Position numbers and translations under genes: made by a program. Positions 8,354 through 17,007 of a stretch of 64,000 nucleotides of DNA are shown in pieces. The stretch's first letter is position 1. Each line of letters begins with the position of its first letter. Below the pieces are notes generated by a model. That model did no database searches and had not been told where the DNA came from. It saw only the letters and a list, made by a program, of their open reading frames with translations. This stretch comes from CAADGV01 sp040290295 (GTDB taxonomy: Bacteria > Bacteroidota > Ignavibacteria > UBA10030 > UBA6906), in assembly GCA_040290295.1 (NCBI GenBank), contig PSMW01000016.1, forward strand, positions 1-64,000, written 5' to 3'.

Positions 8354-9637
8354 TCAGGTCTTCAACTGCGCGCTGGATCGAAGATACAGTGCCGTAAGTT
8401 GATCCCAAAATGTGGGAAACGATTTGCTCACACACGATGGGTTCACGATTTCGATTCCCGGAATTTTCAAACCGATCACGGCAAAGCTCATCGCAAGCCG
8501 ATGGTCGTTGTATGTTTCGAGAACGCCGCCATGCAACGGCGTGGGATGAATGATCAATGCATCATCGGTGGCGCGAACGTCGGCGCCGAGTTTGCGCAAT
8601 TCACGTTCGAGAGCGGCCAACCGATCGGATTCTTTGTAACGAAGATGAGCAACACCGGCGATGCGCGTTGGTGTGGATGCGAACAGAGCAACAGCGGCGA
8701 TCGTGGGGACAGCGTCGGGCGTTGCATTCATGTCCGCCTCGATGCCGTTAAGAACTCCGGTGCCGGTCAGACGAACCCCACCGGCCTCCTCCCGCACCAC
8801 GCAGCCCATGCGTTGGAAGAGCGCAAGCATCTGCACGTCCGGCTGCTGCGAATGAAGCGAGAGGTCACGCACAAGGATATCGCCCCCACACACTGCTGCT
8901 GCGGCGAAGAAATACCCTGCACTCGAAGCATCCGATTCGATCGTCAGATCGGCAGCGCGATAGCATTGGCCCTTCCGCACCTTCAACGCACTGTTCATCG
9001 TTTGTTCGACACCAACGCCGAAGTGCATCATCACCCGTTTGGTCATCTCGACGTACGGTGCAGAGGGCAGCGGACCATCCAGAACAATGGTGACGTCGCT
9101 CGCAGCATACGGTGACGCCATCAACAACGAGGAAAGGAACTGCGAGCTTTTGGCTGCGCGCAGCGTGACGCTCCCACCCGCCAACGTGCCGCCATACACA
9201 GTGCACCGCCCCCATCCCTCTCGACTCGCCCGAACACCGAGCGCCGCGAGCGCCTCCAACAATTCCTCCAACGGACGCTCTGCCATTCGCTCGTCGCCTT
9301 CGAGAACGGTTTTGCCCGGCGCCAACGCCGCAAGGGAAATCAGAAAACGCATCGTGGTGCCGGCGTTGCCGACCGGGATAGGAAATTTCGGTGCGTACAC
9401 CTTCCCTCCACCACCGCTAACGATCAGCGCATCTTCCTTCCGCCGCACAAGGATGCCGAGTTGGTTCAGGCCGTTGATCATCAACGCTGTATCGGTACTG
9501 GGCGACGCACGGCGCAAGATCGCTTCTCCCCGAGCGAGTGCAGCACACATGAGTGCGCGATTGGTCAGGCTTTTCGAGCCGGGGACGCTCACCACCGCGT
9601 TCACGGGATGGGGACACGGTTGTACCGAACGCTTCAT
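8354..9637 (-). CDS. aroA: 3-phosphoshikimate 1-carboxyvinyltransferase (EPSP synthase)
   Basis: Condenses shikimate 3-phosphate with phosphoenolpyruvate, the penultimate step to chorismate, in the cytoplasm. The protein is 427 residues, normal for AroA. It shows PGSKSLTNR at 19-27 and GNAGTTMR at 90-97, the substrate-binding signatures, and a C-terminal LRYKESDR motif. The ATG overlaps the stop of the Dabb gene (ATGA) and the gene is followed 21 bp later by aroC-CM, so it sits inside the aromatic operon. Confidence 0.97.
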   Translation of the reverse strand: MKRSVQPCPHPVNAVVSVPGSKSLTNRALMCAALARGEAILRRASPSTDTALMINGLNQLGILVRRKEDALIVSGGGGKVYAPKFPIPVGNAGTTMRFLISLAALAPGKTVLEGDERMAERPLEELLEALAALGVRASREGWGRCTVYGGTLAGGSVTLRAAKSSQFLSSLLMASPYAASDVTIVLDGPLPSAPYVEMTKRVMMHFGVGVEQTMNSALKVRKGQCYRAADLTIESDASSAGYFFAAAAVCGGDILVRDLSLHSQQPDVQMLALFQRMGCVVREEAGGVRLTGTGVLNGIEADMNATPDAVPTIAAVALFASTPTRIAGVAHLRYKESDRLAALERELRKLGADVRATDDALIIHPTPLHGGVLETYNDHRLAMSFAVIGLKIPGIEIVNPSCVSKSFPTFWDQLTALYLRSSAQLKT

Positions 9638-9942
9638 CTCTCGTAATCTACAACGGTTTTCATTTCGTGTACGCTTCGGAGAAACTCGACCACCTTCACG
9701 TGCTCAGGATGCTGTTGGTAGGCAAGCAGTCCTTCCTGATCAGCAAACGTCGCGACCAGCACCAGATCGAACGACGCTGACGTGTACCCACAGTCGATGC
9801 CGACTTCCCAATCGCGAATCTCGCCGATTCGCTTTGGCAAGGCGTCGAGAAGCGCCTTCGCTTTTCGAAGATTCGTTGCGCGATCAGCACCTTCTGCTTC
9901 CTCCTTAAACTTGCACATCACGATGTGTCGGATCATGCCCAT
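9634..9942 (-). CDS. Dabb (stress-responsive A/B barrel) domain protein
   Basis: A 102-residue single-domain protein of the Dabb family, small dimeric alpha/beta barrels found from bacteria to plants. The N-terminal IRHIVMCKFKEEA strand, the central FDLVLVATF and the HPEHVKVVEFLR helix are typical. Family members include some polyketide-type cyclases, but most bacterial ones have no known reaction. The position between aroDE and aroA, with a 4-bp overlap into aroA, suggests it works with or is at least made together with the shikimate enzymes. The start may be six bases further in (second ATG). Confidence 0.88.
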   Translation of the reverse strand: MGMIRHIVMCKFKEEAEGADRATNLRKAKALLDALPKRIGEIRDWEVGIDCGYTSASFDLVLVATFADQEGLLAYQQHPEHVKVVEFLRSVHEMKTVVDYER

Positions 9943-9966
9943 GCCCCATGGTGAGCTTCGTGTCGC

Positions 9967-11415
9967 CTACAACGAAAAGAGAACCTTGCGCAGCACTGCC
10001 CGCGCCGGTCGAATGCCTGTGTACAAGCCAAACTGCATGGCAGCCTGGTTGATGTACATCTCGGTGCCGGGAACGATCACCGCGCCGACACGGCGAGCTT
10101 CACGCAACAGCTTCGTGATCGGAGGATTGTACACCACATCGAAGACCACTTTGTTTCTCAAGATTGCCTTCGGCACGGGAGAAGAATCCACGTGCGGGAC
10201 CATGCCGACAGACGTCGCGTTGGCAAAAATGTCGAAGTCGGTCGCCGCAAGATCGGACATTGGAACGAACGTACAGCCGAACTCGTCGGCAACGCGCCGC
10301 GCTCTTTCCTCCGTGCGATTGGCGACGAACACCACCGCGCCGCGTCGGCGCGCCTCGAACACGATAGCACGAGCGGCACCGCCTGCACCGAGGACCAGCA
10401 CATGTTTCCCCTTCACGCGCACTTTCGTCTCCATGGCATCCAACGCACCGGCTGCATCTGTGTTGGTGCCGAACCACTTCCCGCGTTTGCGCAGAACGGT
10501 GTTCACCGCGCCGATCGCCGCCGCAGGTTCATCAACTTCGTCCACCATCGGCAGGAGCGTTTGTTTGTGTGGGATGGTAACGCTGAAGCCGTGGAGGAGC
10601 GGTGCGCATTCCTGCATGAACGACCCCACGTCGATCACGGGAAAACGACAGTACACGGCGTTTACCCCATACTTTTTGAACAAAGGATTGTGCAGCAGGA
10701 CGCCCTTGCTCTGCACCAACGGATTTCCGATCACGCCGTACACTTTTGTCGCGGCATCGATCCGACGCACGCGATACACTGTTGTCACGACCGATGCTGA
10801 TATCTGGCCTGGTGCTGCTACTGCGCCGCGGTCCGGCGCAGCGTACGTCGCCCAACCGCCGAACTTCGTGAAAAGCACTCGTGTCGCTTCTCCGAACTCG
10901 CCCATCGCCACCGCAACGGCGCGGCGGCGATGGCGACGGGCAAAAGTCAAGAAGGTTCGTGCTCTCGTGATGTCGCCTGCGTCATGCGCAGTGTAGGCGA
11001 GCTTCATGACGTACGGATCGAACTGCTTCATTCGCTCAAAGAGCGCAGAGGCATCACGCAACACGCCGCCAACATCATGATGAGAGAGAATAATACGCGT
11101 CTTCGGATGCTCGGCACGAAATGCTGCCATCCTTTCCGCCACATCCAGTTCCACATCGACATACGCCGCCCCCACGTGCGCTGCTGCACGCAACAGCGCC
11201 CACCGCTCGTTCTCCGTTCCTCGGAATGCACCCCCTTCCTTTTCGGAGCGGCAGGTGGCAATCACCGGCTTGTTCGCGACTCGCAACAGATCGAGCGCCT
11301 TCTCCCCACCGAGAAGGTCGAGGCGGAACTCGATGAGATCGGCGTACCGCTCAGACGCACGCACCTGTTGCCGGGCGAGCGTTGCTGTAGGTCCGGTAAT
11401 CGAGACGATGATCAT
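9967..11415 (-). CDS. aroDE: Bifunctional 3-dehydroquinate dehydratase / shikimate dehydrogenase
   Basis: A 482-residue fusion catalysing two consecutive shikimate steps. Residues 1 to about 215 are type I dehydroquinase: the catalytic histidine lies in LSHHDVGG and the Schiff-base lysine in YVMKLAYTAHD. The rest is shikimate dehydrogenase with the nucleotide loop VLGAGGAARA and the NATSVGM segment. The shikimate-binding motif reads NPLVQSKGVLLHN, so the second serine of the usual SxS pair is replaced. I chose the ATG at 11415; an in-frame TTG ten codons upstream is less likely. The same order of domains is known from plants and several bacteria. Confidence 0.95.
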   Translation of the reverse strand: MIIVSITGPTATLARQQVRASERYADLIEFRLDLLGGEKALDLLRVANKPVIATCRSEKEGGAFRGTENERWALLRAAAHVGAAYVDVELDVAERMAAFRAEHPKTRIILSHHDVGGVLRDASALFERMKQFDPYVMKLAYTAHDAGDITRARTFLTFARRHRRRAVAVAMGEFGEATRVLFTKFGGWATYAAPDRGAVAAPGQISASVVTTVYRVRRIDAATKVYGVIGNPLVQSKGVLLHNPLFKKYGVNAVYCRFPVIDVGSFMQECAPLLHGFSVTIPHKQTLLPMVDEVDEPAAAIGAVNTVLRKRGKWFGTNTDAAGALDAMETKVRVKGKHVLVLGAGGAARAIVFEARRRGAVVFVANRTEERARRVADEFGCTFVPMSDLAATDFDIFANATSVGMVPHVDSSPVPKAILRNKVVFDVVYNPPITKLLREARRVGAVIVPGTEMYINQAAMQFGLYTGIRPARAVLRKVLFSL

Positions 11416-11513
11416 GTCGCAAAGAGTATCAACCTCACAGAACAAACCGATGTCAACGGTGAAGGGGCAGGAGGCATTGCATGCAGCAACAGAACACCCT
11501 CATGTTCGTCACG

Positions 11514-12626
11514 TCATCTGAGAGGTACACCATCGGCAAGCAGTTGTTGTATGAACACGCTCGGCACTTTGGCGCCGATCATCACCTTGCCGATGTCCTC
11601 CAACAACACAAACGTCGGCGTTCCGCCCTCCGCTTTCTTGTCGGCGGCAAGAGCGGACAAGAAACGAGCGCGTTGCTTGATAACCGGAAAACGCACAGGT
11701 AGTCCGAACGCACGCAGCAACCGTACGATGCGCGCACGCACCGCCGGGACCAACACACCCATCGCAACAGCGAGATGCGTTTCGGCAGCGAGACCCATTG
11801 CCAACGCTTCACCATGCCGGATCGTGTACCCTGACGCCGCCTCGATGGCATGGCCGATCGTGTGACCGACATTGAGCGTTTTGCGCAGGTGCGCCTCCCG
11901 TTCATCGCGCTCGACGATGGACGCCTTCAACGCTATTGCACGTGCGATGACATCCACCAACACGCTGAGCTTCGCTTGTGCGATCGCCGTTGGGTGGCGT
12001 TCGAGATGGGCAAACAACGTCGCATCTCTCGTCGCCGCAATTTTGACGATCTCCGCAAGGCCGTTGCGGTATTCGGCGCGCGGTAAGGTTTCCAACGTGT
12101 TCGGATCGACAAAAACGGCAACCGGCTGGTGGAACGCGCCGATCAAGTTCTTGCCCAACCGATGGTTGATGCCAACTTTCCCACCGACGCTGCTATCGAC
12201 TTGAGCGAGCAATGTTGTAGGAATGTGAACATACGGGACGCCGCGCAGAATCGTTGCGGCGACAAATCCCGCAACATCTCCCACCACACCGCCGCCGAGC
12301 GCGACAATCAAGCTCCTGCGATCGATGCCGTGTCGCAGCAAGAAGGAAAAAAGCCGCTGGACGGTTGCCGCTGTCTTCGATTGTTCTCCTGCCGCGAAGG
12401 AAGTCATCTTTGCTTCGACCCCTTCATGCACGAACGTACCGAGCACGTGCCGGCCGAACAGTCGCTCCACATGTGTATCGGTTATGATGAAGACACGCCG
12501 CCCGTGCCATGTTGCGCGCACCCTTTCTGCCACCCGATCCAGCATTCCCGCTTCGATGAACACGTTGTACGTCCGCTGAGGCGCGCGTTCGAGCGACACT
12601 GTAACACACTGTGTTGTTCGCATCAT
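11514..12626 (-). CDS. aroB: 3-dehydroquinate synthase
   Basis: Converts DAHP to 3-dehydroquinate, the second shikimate-pathway step, using NAD and a divalent metal. About 370 residues. The glycine-rich GGGVVGDVAGFVA loop, the RAEYRNGLAEIVK segment and the metal-binding histidines in NVGHTIGHA and IRHGEALAMG are present. It is the first gene of the aromatic operon; neither DAHP synthase nor shikimate kinase is in the window. Two tandem ATGs (12626, 12623) lie only a few bases past the predicted -7 promoter element, so the transcript may be leaderless. Confidence 0.97.
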   Translation of the reverse strand: MMRTTQCVTVSLERAPQRTYNVFIEAGMLDRVAERVRATWHGRRVFIITDTHVERLFGRHVLGTFVHEGVEAKMTSFAAGEQSKTAATVQRLFSFLLRHGIDRRSLIVALGGGVVGDVAGFVAATILRGVPYVHIPTTLLAQVDSSVGGKVGINHRLGKNLIGAFHQPVAVFVDPNTLETLPRAEYRNGLAEIVKIAATRDATLFAHLERHPTAIAQAKLSVLVDVIARAIALKASIVERDEREAHLRKTLNVGHTIGHAIEAASGYTIRHGEALAMGLAAETHLAVAMGVLVPAVRARIVRLLRAFGLPVRFPVIKQRARFLSALAADKKAEGGTPTFVLLEDIGKVMIGAKVPSVFIQQLLADGVPLR

Positions 12627-12630
12627 GCTG

Positions 12631-12660
12631 CAATATATCCAACGGCGAGAAAAATACAAA
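12631..12660 (-). promoter_or_regulatory. Putative promoter of the aroB operon
   Basis: On the minus strand TTTG (12657-12660) is followed, after 19 bases, by TATATTG (12631-12637), resembling the Bacteroidota sigma-A consensus TTTG-N17-23-TAnnTTTG. The element ends 5 bp before the aroB ATG. It shares the divergent spacer with the menG promoter. Confidence 0.45.
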
Positions 12661-12670
12661 CAGCGTCGCG

Positions 12671-12701
12671 TTTGAAGACACGTCGAAGTTCCGTATCTTT
12701 T
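12671..12701 (+). promoter_or_regulatory. Putative promoter of menG-mqnD
   Basis: TTTG (12671-12674), a 19-base spacer, then TATCTTTT (12694-12701), matching the Bacteroidota promoter pattern. It ends 26 bp before the chosen GTG start of menG, which itself has an AGGA ribosome site at good spacing. Confidence 0.5.
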
Positions 12702-12727
12702 CTCCGATCCATCAACGTCAGGATGTC

Positions 12728-13420
12728 GTGAACAAACAGTACGTTCGTTCCCTCTTCAATGCCATTGCATACCGCTACGATCTGCTCAATCATCTCCTGA
12801 GCGGTGGTGTGGATTTCTCTTGGCGACGCCGAGCGATCAAGCATCTCCGGCACATGCAACCGAGAGCGATCCTCGATGTGGCAACAGGCACTGCCGATTT
12901 TGCGTTGGCGGCGCGGCGACTTCATCCCGACGAGATCGTCGGCGTGGACATCGCTGAAGAGATGCTGCAGCGAGGAAAAGAGAAAATCGAGCGGCGCGGT
13001 CTCACGCATCTCATCACGCTTTGCCTTGCCGAAGCTGAACAGCTTCCATTCGACAACGAGCGCTTCGATGCCGCCATCGTCGCTTTCGGCGCACGTAACT
13101 TCGAGGACCTCCATCGAGGCTTGAGCGAAATGCACCGCGTGCTACGACGTGGAGGAATGATCGTGGTGCTGGAATTTTCGCGCCCGCGAGTTTTTCCCTT
13201 CAAACAAATATACTTCTTGTACTTCCGCTTCGTGCTTCCGTACCTCGGCAGGATGATCTCGAAGCATCGCGAAGCCTACACCTATTTGCCGGATACCGTG
13301 TTGACGTTTCCTGAAGGGCGAGAGTTTCTCGACATCCTCGACCGCATCGGCTTCCGTGACCTTCACGAGGAACGCCTTACGCTCGGCATTGCAACAATCT
13401 ATACCGGAGTCAAATCGTGA
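12728..13420 (+). CDS. menG: Demethylmenaquinone methyltransferase (MenG/UbiE family)
   Basis: SAM-dependent C-methyltransferase that performs the last step of menaquinone synthesis at the membrane. I chose GTG at 12728, giving 230 residues, the family's normal length, with AGGA five bases upstream; the frame is open further upstream to 12611 but that extension is not family-like. The SAM loop ILDVATGTADFAL and the post-motif RGGMIVVLEFSRP are UbiE hallmarks, as is NAIAYRYDLLNHLLS at the N-terminus. It is followed by an mqnD-like gene, so the pair serves menaquinone synthesis. Confidence 0.95.
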   Translation: MNKQYVRSLFNAIAYRYDLLNHLLSGGVDFSWRRRAIKHLRHMQPRAILDVATGTADFALAARRLHPDEIVGVDIAEEMLQRGKEKIERRGLTHLITLCLAEAEQLPFDNERFDAAIVAFGARNFEDLHRGLSEMHRVLRRGGMIVVLEFSRPRVFPFKQIYFLYFRFVLPYLGRMISKHREAYTYLPDTVLTFPEGREFLDILDRIGFRDLHEERLTLGIATIYTGVKS

Positions 13421-13454
13421 TCGCATCCTTTTCATGGACATTGCGGATATCATC

Positions 13455-14291
13455 ATGACAGAACGAACCATTACTGTGGGACACAGTCCCGACCCTGACG
13501 ATGCCTTCATGTTCTACGGCCTTGCCAGCGGCAAAGTGAAACTCGACGGCATCCGCATTCATCATTTGTTGGAAGATATTCAGTCGCTGAATGAACGAGC
13601 ACGGCGCGCTGAATTGGAAGTCACCGCAATTTCTGCTCATGCCTTCCCCTACGTCGCCGAACACTACTGGATTATGAAAACGGGAGCGAGTATGGGAGAA
13701 GGGTACGGGCCCGTCGTCATTGCGCGCAAGTACACGACGCTGACGCAACTGAAGGGAAAGACTGTTGCTACTCCCGGTCCGCTCACGACCGCGACACTGC
13801 TCTTCAACATTTTTACCGAGGGCATCCACACCATCGACATGCCGTTCGATCGCATCATGCACGCTATCGATGGAGGGACGGTCGATGCAGGCGTGATCAT
13901 TCATGAAGGGCAGATCACCTATCGGTCTCTCGGGTACAACAAGATACTCGACTTCGGCGAGGTGTGGCAGAGCGAAACGCACGGCTTGCCGCTGCCGTTG
14001 GGATTAGATGTGGTGAGAAAGGATCTGGGAGAAGACTTGGCGCATCGCCTTTCGCAGGGACTGAAGCAGAGCATCGCCTATGGCTACGCCCATCCTGCTG
14101 AGGCAATCCCGTACGCGATGCAATGGGGGCGCGGCATCGACGAGAAGCTCGGCGAGAAGTTCGTCAAGATGTACGTGAGCGAACTGACCATCGATATGGG
14201 AGAACAAGGAAAAGCAGCCCTCGAGTTGCTGTTCGAGAAAGGATATGAAAAGGGATTGCTCCCCGCTGTACCAAAAGTCCAACTCTACTGA
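13455..14291 (+). CDS. mqnD: Menaquinone biosynthesis MqnA/MqnD-family protein, likely 1,4-dihydroxy-6-naphthoate synthase
   Basis: Member of the MqnA/MqnD family of the futalosine pathway, built on a periplasmic-binding-protein fold but cytoplasmic. The opening GHSPDPDDAFMFYGL motif and the TTATLLFNIF and DAGVIIHEGQ segments are typical. MqnD makes 1,4-dihydroxy-6-naphthoate from cyclic dehypoxanthine futalosine; MqnA is the chorismate dehydratase. The length of 278 residues and the sequence favour MqnD, but the two are related. The ATG at 13455 is used; another at 13434 is possible. The partner menG lies 34 bp upstream. Confidence 0.85.
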   Translation: MTERTITVGHSPDPDDAFMFYGLASGKVKLDGIRIHHLLEDIQSLNERARRAELEVTAISAHAFPYVAEHYWIMKTGASMGEGYGPVVIARKYTTLTQLKGKTVATPGPLTTATLLFNIFTEGIHTIDMPFDRIMHAIDGGTVDAGVIIHEGQITYRSLGYNKILDFGEVWQSETHGLPLPLGLDVVRKDLGEDLAHRLSQGLKQSIAYGYAHPAEAIPYAMQWGRGIDEKLGEKFVKMYVSELTIDMGEQGKAALELLFEKGYEKGLLPAVPKVQLY

Positions 14292-14319
14292 GCGTTGAGC
14301 GCGATACTGACGGGAGACA

Positions 14320-14556
14320 CTAAGCCGCGACAGTTTCGACGCGCTTGACGTGCGGTACGGCCTTCATCACGGCACGCTCGATACCGGCGCGCAGCGTGAG
14401 GACAGAGATCGGACAGATGCGGCAGGTGCCTTCCCACTTCAACTCGGCAACTCCCGTCTCCGGCTTGAAGCGCACCAACTTGACGTCACCGCCATCCGCC
14501 CGCAGATACGGACGGCATATCTCCAGCGCTTGTTCGATATCTTGCTCAATCGCCAC
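14320..14556 (-). CDS. NifU-like Fe-S scaffold protein (Nfu)
   Basis: A 78-residue NifU C-terminal domain protein that carries assembled iron-sulfur clusters to target enzymes. The two cluster cysteines are C45 and C48 in CRICP, preceded by the family motif YLRADGGDVKLV. It lies 23 bp downstream of an mrp gene, which encodes another Fe-S carrier, so the two form a small cluster-trafficking unit. Confidence 0.95.
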   Translation of the reverse strand: MAIEQDIEQALEICRPYLRADGGDVKLVRFKPETGVAELKWEGTCRICPISVLTLRAGIERAVMKAVPHVKRVETVAA

Positions 14557-14579
14557 GGGAGGCTCTCGCTCGACTTCAC

Positions 14580-15668
14580 CTACATGAGTTGGATCTCCAC
14601 CGCCGGAGCGGCGGGCTGCTGTGCATTGCGGATGCTGATCTGCGCCGCAAGATTGCGAGCAATCTGTTGGATGATTTCAGCTTGCGCGCGTTGTTGCTCG
14701 TCGATCACCACGGGCACACCCGTATCGCCAGAAACGCGAATCGACGTGTTGATGGGAATCTCGCCGAGGAACGGAACGTCGAGTTCTTCCGCTGCGCGGC
14801 GCCCCCCGCCCGTGTCGAAAATATTTTCGCGATGCCCACAGTGCGAACAGACGTAGTAACTCATATTTTCGATGATGCCGAAGATGGGCACGTTCACTTT
14901 CTGAAACATGACGAAGCCTTTCTTCGCGTCGGCAAGAGAGATGTCTTGCGGCGTGGTCACGATGACGGCCCCGGTCAACGGAATCGTTTGCACGAGCGTG
15001 AGCTGAATGTCGCCCGTGCCGGGGGGCAGATCGAACACCAAATAATCCAACTCTCCCCAATCCACATCCGACAGAAATTGTTTCACCGCACCGCTTGCCA
15101 TCGGTCCGCGCCAAATGACTGCTTGCATCGGGTCGATCAGGAATCCGATGGACATTACTTTCACGCCGTATCTCTCCATCGGCTGTAAACGCTGACCGCG
15201 CACTTGCGGCCTGCCTTTCAGTCCCATCATCAGCGGAATGCTGGGCCCATACACATCGGCGTCCACCAAGCCGACACGAGCGCCGTCCTTTGCCAACGCG
15301 ACGGCAAGATTTACCGCAACGGTGGATTTGCCGACGCCTCCCTTCCCCGACGCAACCGCGATCGTGTTGCGTACGCCGGGCAGGATAGCTTCCTTTTGTT
15401 TATTCTCGTGCCGCATGACGTTGGACGTCATCTCGATGTTGATTGCGCCGACATCTTCGATGCTGCTGCGGATGGTGCGTTCTGCTTGCGCTTTCAGGTC
15501 GTCCCGCACGGGGCACGCCGGTGTGGTCAACTCGATCTTGAATGAAACATCTTTCCCGTTGATCGTGAGGTCTTTGATGAAATTGAGTGACACAACATCG
15601 CGGTGCAAATCGGGATCTTTGACTTGGCGCAGCGCGTCCAGAACGTTGGCTTCAGTGAGTTGTTTCAT
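14580..15668 (-). CDS. mrp: Mrp/ApbC family Fe-S cluster carrier ATPase
   Basis: P-loop NTPase of 362 residues that binds and transfers Fe-S clusters. Residues 1 to about 85 are a MIP18/DUF59 domain (DVVSLNFIKDLTINGKDVSF). The deviant Walker A is SGKGGVGKST at 107-116 and the cluster cysteines are C274 and C277 in the CSHCGH segment. The start is the ATG at 15668, because AAGGAG lies eight bases upstream; a longer frame exists. Operon with nfu. Confidence 0.96.
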   Translation of the reverse strand: MKQLTEANVLDALRQVKDPDLHRDVVSLNFIKDLTINGKDVSFKIELTTPACPVRDDLKAQAERTIRSSIEDVGAINIEMTSNVMRHENKQKEAILPGVRNTIAVASGKGGVGKSTVAVNLAVALAKDGARVGLVDADVYGPSIPLMMGLKGRPQVRGQRLQPMERYGVKVMSIGFLIDPMQAVIWRGPMASGAVKQFLSDVDWGELDYLVFDLPPGTGDIQLTLVQTIPLTGAVIVTTPQDISLADAKKGFVMFQKVNVPIFGIIENMSYYVCSHCGHRENIFDTGGGRRAAEELDVPFLGEIPINTSIRVSGDTGVPVVIDEQQRAQAEIIQQIARNLAAQISIRNAQQPAAPAVEIQLM

Positions 15669-15756
15669 CGGGATAACTCCTTCTCGCATGAAAGGTGGAT
15701 AAAGACGTTCGTTGCAGCATCGATGATCGAGAGGCGTGGTTGTGTTCGCGTTCTCA

Positions 15757-16974
15757 TCACATCACCTTCATCTTCTTACCGACGCGCTCGAAGGCATCGA
15801 GTGCGCGATCGAGATCCTTCTTGCTCAGCGCTGCAGAAATCTGTGCACGCAAGCGCGCCTCGCCCCGCGGCACCACGGGGAACCACAAGCCCTTGATGTA
15901 CACGCCTGCTTTCAGCAGTTCCTTGCTCATATCCTGCGCAACAGAAGCCTCACCCAACATGATGGGAACGATGGGGTGATCGCCTTCCAAAATCTTGTAG
16001 CCGAGTTTGACAATTTCCGACCGGAAGTATGCGGTGTTCTGGTGGAGTTTCTTCACGAGCGAACGATTGTTCATCAACATATCGAACGCTGCGCTTGCTC
16101 CGTACACGATCGGCGCAGGCAGTGAATTGGAGAAGGTGTACGGTCGCGCTTTTTGTCTCAAGTACGTGATGAGCGCTTTCCTGCCGCTAATGTAGCCGCC
16201 GGCCGCGCCGCCGATGGCTTTGCCCAACGTCCCGCTCAGGACATCCACCTGACCGTGCACGCCCTTTGCTTCGGGTGTTCCCCTTCCCGACTTACCGATC
16301 ACACCCACGGCGTGCGAGTCATCTACGAAGAGGATCGCGTTATACTGCCGGGCGATCTCGACCAAGCGATCGAGATGCGCTAAATCGCCCTCCATGCTGA
16401 ACACACCGTCGGTGGCGATAATGCGAAAGCGATAATCGGTGTTCTTGTCTTCTTCCAACTGTCGGACGAGATCGTCCATGTCGTTATGGTTGTAGATTTT
16501 GCGGACGGTCGTTTCCGCCCTGCACAGGCGTTGTCCATCGATGATGCTAGCGTGGTTGAGACGGTCGGAGTAGATCACGTCCCTGTACGTCTCGAAGCCC
16601 AACTTCTCGTTCGTAAGGGAGGCGAAGAATGCTTCGTTGGCAGCCCAACAGGAAGAGAAGAGGATGGTGTCTTCCGTTCCGAGAAATTCTGAAATCTTTT
16701 TTTCGAGAGCGAAGTGAATATCCTGCGTCCCGCAGATGAAACGCACCGAGGCAACACCGTAGCCGTACTTTTTGATCCCCCTGATGGCAGCGTTGCGTAT
16801 CGTGGGATGATTGGACAGACCGAGGTAGTTGTTCGATGCAAGCATGATCACCTTCTTGCCGTTGACGCGCACGACACCGTCTTGCGGTCCCTGCAGCGGC
16901 ACTTCGTACGTGAAGGTCTTCGATGCTTCGAGGTTCTTCAATTCTTGAGACACGAGCTCCAGATAGTCAGCCAT
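15757..16974 (-). CDS. kbl: Glycine C-acetyltransferase (2-amino-3-ketobutyrate CoA ligase)
   Basis: PLP enzyme of the alpha-oxoamine synthase family, 405 residues. With threonine dehydrogenase it cleaves 2-amino-3-oxobutyrate to glycine and acetyl-CoA. The PLP lysine is K252 in SGTLGKAIGG, and DDSHAVG (218-224) supplies the cofactor aspartate and histidine. The VRFICGTQDIH segment (77-87) is characteristic of Kbl rather than BioF or serine palmitoyltransferase, which are the alternatives. No threonine dehydrogenase gene is adjacent. Confidence 0.88.
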   Translation of the reverse strand: MADYLELVSQELKNLEASKTFTYEVPLQGPQDGVVRVNGKKVIMLASNNYLGLSNHPTIRNAAIRGIKKYGYGVASVRFICGTQDIHFALEKKISEFLGTEDTILFSSCWAANEAFFASLTNEKLGFETYRDVIYSDRLNHASIIDGQRLCRAETTVRKIYNHNDMDDLVRQLEEDKNTDYRFRIIATDGVFSMEGDLAHLDRLVEIARQYNAILFVDDSHAVGVIGKSGRGTPEAKGVHGQVDVLSGTLGKAIGGAAGGYISGRKALITYLRQKARPYTFSNSLPAPIVYGASAAFDMLMNNRSLVKKLHQNTAYFRSEIVKLGYKILEGDHPIVPIMLGEASVAQDMSKELLKAGVYIKGLWFPVVPRGEARLRAQISAALSKKDLDRALDAFERVGKKMKVM

Positions 16975-17007
16975 GATGGTTTCCCGTAAGATGTGAGGGT
17001 AAGTGCG

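Noticed and set aside
7274..9115. A 613-codon plus-strand open frame
   Set aside because: It is antisense to aroC-CM and aroA, both of which have complete family motifs. Its sequence is low in hydrophobic order and rich in H, R and C, as expected of a shadow frame.
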